The notes under the pieces: model-generated
Seen by the model: only the letters and a program-made list of their open reading frames with translations
Databases searched by the model: none
Told to the model about the DNA's origin: nothing
Source: Kocuria sp.
Lineage (GTDB): Bacteria; Actinomycetota; Actinomycetes; Actinomycetales; Micrococcaceae
Length of the DNA: 7,562 bases
Direction: 5' to 3'
NCBI GenBank assembly: GCA_030454085.1
Contig: JAKDJD010000071.1
Span: forward strand, 1 to 7,562
Shown here: piece after piece, positions 1-5,044 of the stretch
How positions within the stretch are numbered: the first letter of the stretch is position 1
Layout of the letters: each line of letters starts with the position of its first letter
Position numbers and translations under genes: made by a program

Positions 1-418
1 GGACATCTTCGGTGACGGTCGAGGCGTCGTCGTCCGTGAAGGTTTCGCGAGCGCCGTCGGCAACCTCGATGCGTGTGACCCTGTCGTCGGTATCGACCGC
101 AATGAGAATACCGTTGTCCTTGTCCTTGTCCCCGATTCCCCATTGTTCGGCGGCGTCTCTCGTCCAGTCCTCCCAATCGCCGTCGACACCGTCGATCGTC
201 AGGATCGCCACACGGGCGCCGTCAGTGTGCGCATTGCGTTCGTCGATCCGTTGGTTCAGAGCCCGTTCATCATCGTCGTTGAGCACGTCCGCCTGGTCGA
301 GAACATTGCCGTGGGCGGGCGGATCCGGTATTGCCGTCCTGTCCCCGCCGCACGCGGACAGACAAAAGGTGGCAAGAGACAGAAAGACGGCGCCGATGAG
401 CGCACGAGACCTTGTCAT
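1..418 (-). CDS. TPM-domain lipoprotein, N-terminal part (runs off the left edge)
   Basis: A minus-strand frame opens with ATG at 418-416 and stays open to the window edge, giving 139 residues without the C-terminus. The N-terminus is a lipoprotein signal: Arg at residues 3 and 5, a hydrophobic stretch at about 7-20, then the lipobox LSAC with the lipidated Cys at 23. Residues 39-122 read like a TPM (PF04536) domain: VLDQADVLNDDDERALNQRI near the start, then AVILTID-type and WGIGDKDKDNGILIAV-type strands with the acidic DKDKDNG loop typical of the family. TPM domains occur in extracytoplasmic or membrane-anchored proteins linked to photosystem II repair, phosphatase activity or membrane protein maintenance; the role in actinobacteria is not settled. 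The start is supported by GAGGGA six bases upstream. An anchored outer-face protein is inferred; whether a C-terminal membrane segment follows cannot be seen. Confidence 0.85.
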   Translation of the reverse strand, partial: MTRSRALIGAVFLSLATFCLSACGGDRTAIPDPPAHGNVLDQADVLNDDDERALNQRIDERNAHTDGARVAILTIDGVDGDWEDWTRDAAEQWGIGDKDKDNGILIAVDTDDRVTRIEVADGARETFTDDDASTVTEDV

Positions 419-457
419 GGTGGTTCCCTCGAGGTCGATGCGGAATGGGCGACACCA

Positions 458-463
458 ATTTTA
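458..463 (-). promoter_or_regulatory. Candidate -10 element for the TPM lipoprotein gene
   Basis: Read on the minus strand this is TAAAAT, five of six matches to TATAAT, and it would start transcription about 33 bases before the ATG at 418. No good -35 lies at 16-18 bases. An inverted repeat, AGGCG-N6-CGCCT (463-478), abuts it on the upstream side and could be an operator. The element suggests the lipoprotein gene can be transcribed separately from the 171-residue gene upstream. Confidence 0.35.
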
Positions 464-478
464 GGCGATATCCCGCCT
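463..478. repeat. Inverted repeat AGGCG-N6-CGCCT, possible operator
   Basis: Perfect 5-bp arms separated by six bases lie between the two leftward genes, directly upstream of the TAAAAT -10 candidate. No T-rich tail follows the stem in the minus direction (it is followed by AAAATT), so a terminator is less likely than a protein-binding site. A 5-bp arm pair can occur by chance. Confidence 0.25.
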
Positions 479-488
479 CAACCAGGCG

Positions 489-497
489 TTATCCACA
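489..497 (+). other. Perfect single DnaA-box match TTATCCACA
   Basis: The nine bases match the strong DnaA box consensus exactly and lie in the 96-bp gap between the two leftward genes. No other box, AT-rich unwinding region or replication gene is seen nearby, so this is not an origin. It could be an isolated DnaA-binding site or chance. Confidence 0.35.
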
Positions 498-514
498 GCA
501 ACCCGGAGAGGTGG

Positions 515-1030
515 CTAGGCGGCAGAGATGCCGCCGTCGCTCGACCATTTCTCCGGTGGGGCGCCCGAACCCTGGGCCAGGCGGAGAATCCTTGCAGCCT
601 CGGCCACCTGTTCCTCAACGGTGACGACGCGCCGCTCCACGGACTCCGTCTTGGAACAACCACCCGCGCAAGCACCGTCGCACCGCATCATGGCAAGGGC
701 TTCCGCGCAGAGGGCGAGGGAATTTCCGGCCTTGGACAAGGCGCGATGGAGATCCGCGTAATGGCCGTCCGGCGAGGCGGGCACGTCGGTCGACTCGCTC
801 GGCGCAAGACGGTGCGCCCCGGCCGCGACGGCGCGGACCTCGGGAAGAAGATCGGCGAGTCTGTTGGCGGAAGGAATCAGGGATTCGAGCGAGGTCTCGT
901 CGTCCACACGCTCGAGAATCTGGTGGAAGCGATCGAGGCCACGGCGGAAACGATCATGGGCACGGCGCCAGACGCCCTGCCCCATGTCGGCAGAATCGCG
1001 TCTTCCTTGGACGAAGTCCTTGAGTCCCAC
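515..1030 (-). CDS. Conserved-looking hypothetical protein, 171 aa, with a four-cysteine cluster
   Basis: I do not recognise this family. The frame begins with GTG at 1030-1028, preceded by a strong AGGAGG (1037-1042 on the other strand), and ends with TAG at 517-515. The product is soluble, with no signal peptide or membrane segment. It looks mostly helical: a basic first part (residues 1-35, rich in Arg, Asp and Gln), a helix at about 45-75, a loop with Ser/Pro (77-88), a helix at about 90-115 and a last amphipathic helix at 130-154. Residues 108-125 contain Cys at 108, 117, 121 and 125 (C-x8-C-x3-C-x3-C), followed by Ser-Lys. Such spacing could hold a metal or an Fe-S cluster, but no known motif is matched exactly. 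A DtxR-like iron box sits in its promoter. Coding potential is supported by the good ribosome binding site and typical codon use. Function unknown. Confidence 0.75.
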   Translation of the reverse strand: MGLKDFVQGRRDSADMGQGVWRRAHDRFRRGLDRFHQILERVDDETSLESLIPSANRLADLLPEVRAVAAGAHRLAPSESTDVPASPDGHYADLHRALSKAGNSLALCAEALAMMRCDGACAGGCSKTESVERRVVTVEEQVAEAARILRLAQGSGAPPEKWSSDGGISAA

Positions 1031-1062
1031 GGCCCCTCCTCTCGCGCGCCTCAGTCACCGGG

Positions 1063-1081
1063 TTAGGTGTACCTCACCAGA
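1063..1081 (-). promoter_or_regulatory. DtxR/IdeR-like iron box candidate in the leftward promoter
   Basis: On the plus strand the 19 bases begin TTAGGT, have C-C-T in the middle-right and ACC near the end. Against the published-type DtxR/IdeR consensus (TTAGGT, central TAGSCTA, ACCTAA) I count about 13 of 19 matches, counting either G or C at the centre. The left half is perfect; the central and right bases differ. It overlaps the end of the -10 candidate at 1079-1084 and covers the likely start of the leftward transcript, as expected for repression by an iron-loaded regulator. A smaller inverted repeat, GGTG-N5-CACC (1066-1078), lies inside it. The identity of the regulator is inferred. Confidence 0.35.
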
Positions 1082-1107
1082 ATACAGGACAGGCGACTTA
1101 TTGACAC
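1079..1107 (-). promoter_or_regulatory. Promoter candidate for the 171-aa gene
   Basis: Read leftward: -35 GTGTCA (1107-1102, four of six matches) and -10 TATTCT (1084-1079, four of six) with a 17-base spacer. Expected start of transcription is near 1072, about 40 bases before the GTG start. Its -35 overlaps the TTGACA of the divergent rightward promoter, so the two would compete or be co-controlled. Confidence 0.4.
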
Positions 1108-1130
1108 CCTGTCACTTCAAGGAGTGATAT
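1101..1130 (+). promoter_or_regulatory. Promoter candidate for the lyase-importer operon
   Basis: A perfect TTGACA (-35) at 1101-1106 is followed after 18 bases by TGATAT at 1125-1130 (half matches to TATAAT; the -10 is the weak part). Transcription would start near 1137, leaving a leader of about 215 bases before the ATG at 1352. The spacer contains the TCACT-N6-AGTGA palindrome. Confidence 0.4.
1112..1127. promoter_or_regulatory. Operator-like palindrome TCACT-N6-AGTGA between -35 and -10
   Basis: Perfect 5-bp inverted arms with a 6-bp spacer sit inside the rightward promoter candidate, where a bound protein would block RNA polymerase. The 5-N6-5 geometry equals that known for the TetR-type sulfur regulator McbR of Corynebacterium (TAGAC-N6-GTCTA), but the arm sequence is different, so the regulator is unknown. 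Placement and the sulfur-related genes downstream make a regulatory role plausible. Confidence 0.4.
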
Positions 1131-1137
1131 CCAATCC

Positions 1138-1351
1138 CTCGCCGCACATGTCCAGACCATTCACAGACCACCTCGCCATAACGCGCACTGCCACGCAATC
1201 CGTGCAGGCCGGATGCGGGGGATTCCCAGTGAAACGCAACGCGGCGTCATACAGCGAACCTTCTTCATCCCTCAAGGAATTTTCCAGCACTGCCCGGTCG
1301 TTGAGCTGTCAGACCAATGGCTCCCCAGACCCCCGAAAGGTGTGCACGACT
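1138..1351 (+). other. Long untranslated leader of the lyase-importer operon
   Basis: About 214 bases separate the predicted transcription start from the lyase ATG. I see no SAM riboswitch, T-box specifier/antiterminator or Cys-codon-rich leader peptide. A hairpin at 1194-1217 is the only structured element found. The lyase frame is open throughout the leader, back to beyond the promoter, but the translation before 1352 has no resemblance to the family, so it is treated as untranslated. Confidence 0.35.
1194..1217 (+). other. Hairpin in the operon leader
   Basis: CGC-(A)-ATCCG at 1194-1202 pairs with CGGATGCG at 1210-1217: eight base pairs with a single bulged A at 1197 and a seven-base loop. 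No U-tract follows, so it is not an obvious terminator. It could be an attenuation or RNA stability element; function is inferred only from position. Confidence 0.3.
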
Positions 1352-2485
1352 ATGGCTGGTTTCACGACCCGCACCATTCATGCGCTCGAAGGCATCCATC
1401 AGGGTGCCGTGACGCCGCCGATCCACGCGGCGTCGACGTTCCTCCAGCCCACCGAGGGCGGCGAGGGAGAATACGAGTACCAGCGCGGCGGGAACCCCAC
1501 GCGCGACGATGCCCAGCGGACGCTCGCGACCCTCGAGAACGCAGGACACAGCTACTTGTTTGCGACAGGTATGGCCGCGACCGCCGCGGCCCTGGGAACC
1601 CTCCACGCGGGCGATACCGTGCTCATGTCCCTGCCGGTCTATGGCGGAAACTACCGTTTCGCGACCATCGAATTGCCGAAGCGCGGGGTGGAACACCGTT
1701 TCGTCCCGGATCCCAACGCGCTCACCGACGAGGACTTCGACGACTCTGTGGCCATGGTCTTCCTCGAGACGCCCGCGAACCCGACCCTGCGCGTGGCCGA
1801 TATCCGTCGCGCGGCCGATCTGGCGCACCGGCATGGGGCACTGCTGGTCGTCGACAACACGTTCCTGACCCCTTACCTGCAGCGTCCGCTCGAACTCGGT
1901 GCCGACATCACGGTGCAGTCGGCCACCAAGTACCTGGCCGGACACGGTGACCTGTTGGGTGGTGTCGCCTCGACCGACGACGACGCCCTCGCCGAGGAGC
2001 TGTTCAAAGCCCAGCTGATTTCGGGCGGGGTCCTCTCCCCGATCGACTCGTACCGCCTGATCCAGAACGTCAAGACCTTGGCCCTGCGCATGGATCGGCA
2101 GCAGGACAATGCCCGCCGCATCATTGATGCACTGCACGACCACCCGGCGGTGTCCCGGATCCATACACCCGGTTCGTTCAGCACCGAAGAATCCGAGATC
2201 CAGGAGAAGCAGGCGGACGGCCCCGGCGCTGTCTTCTCGATGGAAATCGCGGAAGGCAAGGACATCCGTGCGTTCCTGGGTGCGCTCCGAGTTTTCGGCT
2301 TCGCCGTGAGCCTTGGTGGAATCGAATCCTTGCTGTGCCTCCCCGCGAGCATGACTCAGGGCGCATACTCGGAGGAAGACCTCGCGACGGCGGAGATTCC
2401 GGATCATCTGGTTCGCGTTGCGGTGGGCATCGAGGACCCGGAGGACCTGGTCTCCGATCTCATCGGCGCCCTGGATGCCGCGTGA
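1352..2485 (+). CDS. PLP-dependent Cys/Met-metabolism lyase (cystathionine gamma-lyase/synthase superfamily)
   Basis: 377 residues, the normal length for the trans-sulfuration enzyme family (fold type I PLP enzymes, cytosolic tetramers), which make or cleave cystathionine, cysteine, homocysteine or methionine. Seen in order: the YxR-x-x-NPT phosphate-binding motif (Tyr43, Arg45, NPT 48-50), GMA at 73-75, the ring-stacking Tyr97 in VYGGNY, cofactor Asp168 in VVDNTF, the Schiff-base Lys193 in SATKYLAGHGD, SLGGIESL at 320-327, and substrate-carboxylate Arg355 in RVAVGIED. The residue before SLGG is Val319, as in methionine gamma-lyases, where cystathionine gamma-lyase/synthase have Glu; Gly99 replaces the Cys typical of methionine gamma-lyase; Glu42 and Arg102 are as in cystathionine gamma-lyase. 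Exact substrate is therefore open. ATG 1352 is chosen because homology starts there; GAAAGG lies 11 bases upstream, a weak site. First gene of a four-gene operon with a cystine-type importer, which suggests desulfuration or conversion of imported sulfur amino acids. Confidence 0.9.
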   Translation: MAGFTTRTIHALEGIHQGAVTPPIHAASTFLQPTEGGEGEYEYQRGGNPTRDDAQRTLATLENAGHSYLFATGMAATAAALGTLHAGDTVLMSLPVYGGNYRFATIELPKRGVEHRFVPDPNALTDEDFDDSVAMVFLETPANPTLRVADIRRAADLAHRHGALLVVDNTFLTPYLQRPLELGADITVQSATKYLAGHGDLLGGVASTDDDALAEELFKAQLISGGVLSPIDSYRLIQNVKTLALRMDRQQDNARRIIDALHDHPAVSRIHTPGSFSTEESEIQEKQADGPGAVFSMEIAEGKDIRAFLGALRVFGFAVSLGGIESLLCLPASMTQGAYSEEDLATAEIPDHLVRVAVGIEDPEDLVSDLIGALDAA

Positions 2486-2501
2486 GGCCGGAAGGAAGAC
2501 G

Positions 2502-3332
2502 ATGACTGCTCTACCCACTCGTCGCCACACGCTGGGGCTCGTCGGCCTGGGCGCTTTCGGAGCGCTCGTGGCCGCGTGCTCCTCGGATGAGTCGAGCGAC
2601 GACGCCGCGACGTCAGGAACCGGCCTCCAGAGCATCCAGGACAAGGGCAAGCTTCGAATAGGCATGGAAGGGACCTTCCGCCCGTACGGCTACCACGACG
2701 GCGGACAGCTCGTCGGCTTCGAGAAGGAGATCGGGGACCTGATCGCCGCCGACCTCGGCGTCGAGCCCCAGTACGTCGAGACGCAGTGGGACTCGCTCAT
2801 CGCGGGCGTGGACGCCGGTCGCTACGACATCATCATCAACAACATCTCGGCGACGAGCGAGCGCAAGAAGAAATTCGACTTCTCGGTCCCCTATGCCGAG
2901 AGTCGAGGCAAGGTCGGCGTCGCGAAGGACTCGAAGCTCACGTCCACCGACGAGATCCGCGGACACTCCGCCGCGCAGACGGAGACCTCGAATTTCGGCC
3001 AGCAGATGGCCGGTGAGGGCGCGACCCTGGTACCCGTGACCAGTTTCGACGAAGCCGCCATGTTGGTCTCCTTCGGGCGCGTGGACATGACCGGGAACGA
3101 TTTCGTGACCTTCCAGGCGTTCTTCGACCAGCGCCCGGACCACAACCTTCGCCTTCTGGATGGCGACCTGGGCGAACCGTCCCAGGCCGCCGTCCTGATG
3201 GGCAAGGGCCAGACGCAGCTCAAACAGGCCATCGATGATTCTCTGAAGAAACACATCGACGCCGGCGACCTCAAGAAGATCTACGAGAAGTACGTCCGAA
3301 CCGACCTGACTCCCCAGCCCTCCACCTCGTGA
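2502..3332 (+). CDS. tcyA: Amino-acid ABC transporter substrate-binding lipoprotein, cystine type
   Basis: 276 residues, a family 3 solute-binding protein that captures its ligand outside the membrane and delivers it to the permease. The signal region has twin Arg at 7-8 (TRRHTL, Tat-like), a hydrophobic core at about 11-24 and the lipobox VAAC with lipidated Cys26, followed by an acidic Ser-rich linker (27-40). The binding domain spans about 50-266: EGTFRPYGYHD (56-66), GFEKEIGDLIA, VETQWDSLIAGVDAGRYDII (92-111), ATSERKKKFDFSVPY (117-131, with Arg121 in the position that normally holds the ligand carboxylate), and a second-lobe segment GRVDMTGND (192-200). The EGT-x-x-P and ETQWDSLIAGLDAGR-type strings resemble cystine-binding proteins (TcyA, FliY) most closely. 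The gene starts 16 bp after the lyase stop, with GGAAGGAAG as ribosome binding site. Symbol is by resemblance; arginine or glutamine binders are alternatives. Confidence 0.88.
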   Translation: MTALPTRRHTLGLVGLGAFGALVAACSSDESSDDAATSGTGLQSIQDKGKLRIGMEGTFRPYGYHDGGQLVGFEKEIGDLIAADLGVEPQYVETQWDSLIAGVDAGRYDIIINNISATSERKKKFDFSVPYAESRGKVGVAKDSKLTSTDEIRGHSAAQTETSNFGQQMAGEGATLVPVTSFDEAAMLVSFGRVDMTGNDFVTFQAFFDQRPDHNLRLLDGDLGEPSQAAVLMGKGQTQLKQAIDDSLKKHIDAGDLKKIYEKYVRTDLTPQPSTS

Positions 3333-3345
3333 GCGAAGCGAAATC

Positions 3346-4020
3346 ATGAACGAAACTCTGAATCTCTGGGCACAGTCACTGCCCCAGTTGCTGATGGCGA
3401 CGATCAAGGTCACCATCCCGCTGAGCATCATCGCCTTCGTCCTGGCCCTCGTCGTCGCCGTCATCGCGACCGCGATGCGCATGGGCCGGATAAGGGTCCT
3501 GCAGTGGATCTCTCGGTTCTACGTCTGGCTGTTCCGCGGGACGCCGATCCTCGTGCAACTGTTCATCATCTTCTACGGCCTGCCCGCGATCGGAATCACG
3601 CTCTCGGCCTGGACCTCCGCGATCATCGCCTTCACCTTCAATACGGGTGCCTACGCGGCCGAGACGCTCCGTGCCTCGGTCCAGTCCATCCCACGGGGTC
3701 AGCTCGAGGCGGCCAAGACCTTGAACCTGACCAGCTGGCAGACCCTGCGCCACGTCGTCGCCCCACAGGCGATGAGGATCGCGCTCCCGCCCCTCGGCAA
3801 TGACCTGATCGACCTGGTCAAGGGCACGTCGCTGGTCATGGTCATCACCCTGTCCGATGTTTTCCAGGTCGGCCGCCAGATCGCGGCAACGAATTTCCAG
3901 CCGCTGACGCTCTACATCGAGGTTGCGGTGATTTACCTCGTGATTTTCACGGTTCTGTCCCTGATTCAGGGCAGGGTCGAGAAGGCCTCGTCGCGCTACA
4001 TCAGGAGCACCAATGCTTGA
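3346..4020 (+). CDS. tcyB: Amino-acid ABC transporter permease (HisM/TcyB family)
   Basis: 224 residues, an inner-membrane permease of the polar amino acid uptake family; two copies are expected to form the channel with the ATPase dimer. Hydrophobic segments are seen at about 15-42, 57-83, 87-105, 155-172 and 187-207, fitting the family's five-helix core. The signature RGTPILVQLF is at 64-73. The EAA cytoplasmic loop lies at 120-140 (LEAAKTLNLTSWQTLRHVVAP, start Glu121), the docking point for the ATPase. The single permease gene points to a homodimer, as in cystine importers. It begins 13 bp after the binding-protein stop with only a weak GAAGCGAAA ahead, so translational coupling is likely. 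The final codons overlap the ATPase gene by 8 bp. Confidence 0.9.
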   Translation: MNETLNLWAQSLPQLLMATIKVTIPLSIIAFVLALVVAVIATAMRMGRIRVLQWISRFYVWLFRGTPILVQLFIIFYGLPAIGITLSAWTSAIIAFTFNTGAYAAETLRASVQSIPRGQLEAAKTLNLTSWQTLRHVVAPQAMRIALPPLGNDLIDLVKGTSLVMVITLSDVFQVGRQIAATNFQPLTLYIEVAVIYLVIFTVLSLIQGRVEKASSRYIRSTNA

Positions 4021-4750
4021 GTTGAAGAATGTGTCCAAGTCCTTCGGGGACAACACCGTGCTGGACGGCGTGGACCTGCAAGTCCGCGAGGGAGAGACGA
4101 CCGTGATCCTCGGCCCCTCGGGGTCGGGCAAATCGACCCTTCTGCGCGTGATGGACCTGCTCGAGGTGCCCGAATCGGGATCGCTGCGCATCAATGAGGA
4201 CGAGGCCGAATTCGGGTCGACCTTGCCTGATTCCCGGATCCGGTCGATCCGCAAGCATTCGGCCATGGTGTTCCAGGGCTACAACCTGTTCCCCAATCAG
4301 TCGGTGCTGAAGAATGTCTCCCTGCCGCCGGTTCTGAATGGGAAACTCTCCGCCGCCGAGGCCGAGTCTCGGGCCAAGGAATTGCTCGGGAAGGTCGGGT
4401 TGGGCGATCGGCTCAACGAGTACCCGGACAACCTCTCGGGCGGCCAGCAACAGCGTGTCGCGATCGCCCGGGTCCTGGCCATCGCGCCCGACTACCTCCT
4501 GTTCGACGAACCGACCTCGGCTCTCGACCCGGAGCTGGAGGCGGAGGTCATCAGGGTTCTGGTTGATCTGGCGGAGGAAAAGCGCTCACTCGTGGTGGTC
4601 ACGCACAACATCCAGTTCGCGAAGAAGGTCGCGGATCGCGTCCTGTTCCTCGACGACGGTTCCATCGGTTTCGACGGCTCCCCCGACGAATTCTTCGGAT
4701 CCTCCAACGAGCGGATCCGGCGGTACCTCACGACCTTCGAGGTCGGCTAG
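4013..4750 (+). CDS. tcyC: Amino-acid ABC transporter ATP-binding protein
   Basis: 245 residues, the usual size for the ATPase of polar amino acid importers, which drives uptake at the cytosolic face. All motifs are intact: Walker A GPSGSGKST (34-42, Lys40), Q-loop Gln88 in VFQGYNLFPNQSVL, signature LSGGQQQR (141-148), Walker B YLLFDEP (161-167, catalytic Glu166), D-loop SALD (169-172) and H-loop His198 in VTHN. The ATG lies inside the end of the permease gene (8-bp overlap, different frame) and has a good AGGAG five bases upstream. It is the last gene of the operon; a strong hairpin begins two bases after the TAG stop. Substrate class comes from the neighbouring binding protein, not from this sequence. 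Confidence 0.92.
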   Translation: MLELKNVSKSFGDNTVLDGVDLQVREGETTVILGPSGSGKSTLLRVMDLLEVPESGSLRINEDEAEFGSTLPDSRIRSIRKHSAMVFQGYNLFPNQSVLKNVSLPPVLNGKLSAAEAESRAKELLGKVGLGDRLNEYPDNLSGGQQQRVAIARVLAIAPDYLLFDEPTSALDPELEAEVIRVLVDLAEEKRSLVVVTHNIQFAKKVADRVLFLDDGSIGFDGSPDEFFGSSNERIRRYLTTFEVG

Positions 4751-4751
4751 C

Positions 4752-4787
4752 CTCTCGAGGCGTCCGGCCAGCCGGACGCCTCGAGAG
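4752..4787. terminator. Bidirectional hairpin between convergent genes
   Basis: A perfect 16-bp stem (CTCTCGAGGCGTCCGG and its complement) closes a four-base loop CCAG. It starts two bases after the importer operon stop and ends 28 bases before the stop of the convergent small gene at 4816. No T-tract flanks either side, as is common for actinobacterial terminators. It can act in both directions. Confidence 0.8.
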
Positions 4788-4815
4788 ACCGCTCAGGCCG
4801 CCATCCGAGGAGCGC

Positions 4816-5022
4816 CTAGCAACACCTGGCGCCGGGGTTGGCCTCCTGGTGATCCGTCAACGAACGCCAATATTCCTTCTCCGACATGGGCGGTTCCGAG
4901 CACCCGTGCCGGCGGTGATAGTCGAGATAGCGCTCGTACTTGTCCGCCCCTAGGACGCCGGATGCAAACCGTACGAACCCGGACCGACGAATCCTCGTGA
5001 TCAGGTGATGTGCTGCGGACAT
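4816..5022 (-). CDS. ybdD: YbdD/YjiX family small protein (DUF466), partner of CstA
   Basis: 68 residues, normal for this family of small proteins encoded next to CstA-type carriers. Family features seen: Tyr-rich centre KYERYLDYHRRHG (28-40), PPMSEKEYWR (44-53) and the C-terminal NPGARCC with two terminal Cys. In enterobacteria such proteins (YbdD, YjiX) accompany CstA and BtsT, and YbdD is reported as needed for CstA-dependent pyruvate transport; the mechanism is unclear. It starts 22 bp after the cstA stop with AGGAG eight bases before the ATG, so it is probably the second gene of a cstA-ybdD operon. It ends 28 bp before the shared hairpin terminator. Confidence 0.9.
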   Translation of the reverse strand: MSAAHHLITRIRRSGFVRFASGVLGADKYERYLDYHRRHGCSEPPMSEKEYWRSLTDHQEANPGARCC

Positions 5023-5044
5023 GGTGTTCGCTCCTTTCCGCGGG

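Noticed and set aside
463..478. Terminator after the 171-residue gene
   Set aside because: The stem has only five pairs and is followed by A residues rather than T in the direction of transcription.
143..1066. 307-codon plus-strand open frame over the two leftward genes
   Set aside because: It crosses the lipoprotein gene, the gap and the 171-residue gene antisense; both minus-strand genes have good start sites and one has a clear domain.
1067..1351. In-frame extension of the lyase by up to 95 codons (GTG 1067, ATG 1148)
   Set aside because: The lyase length and motifs fit a start at 1352. The extension has no family resemblance, begins inside the promoter/iron-box region, and lacks a ribosome binding site at GTG 1067.
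1138..1351. SAM riboswitch, T-box or Cys-codon leader peptide in the operon leader
   Set aside because: Checked because the operon concerns sulfur amino acids; none of the conserved core sequences nor a Cys-rich short frame was found.
1265..2665. 466-codon open frame antisense to the lyase
   Set aside because: It is a by-product of GC-rich codon bias opposite a clear enzyme gene; the translation shows no domain and it spans two genes' boundary.
3376..4266. 296-codon minus-strand frame opposite the permease and ATPase
   Set aside because: It runs opposite two intact ABC genes and is a charged, domain-less translation typical of a GC-bias shadow.
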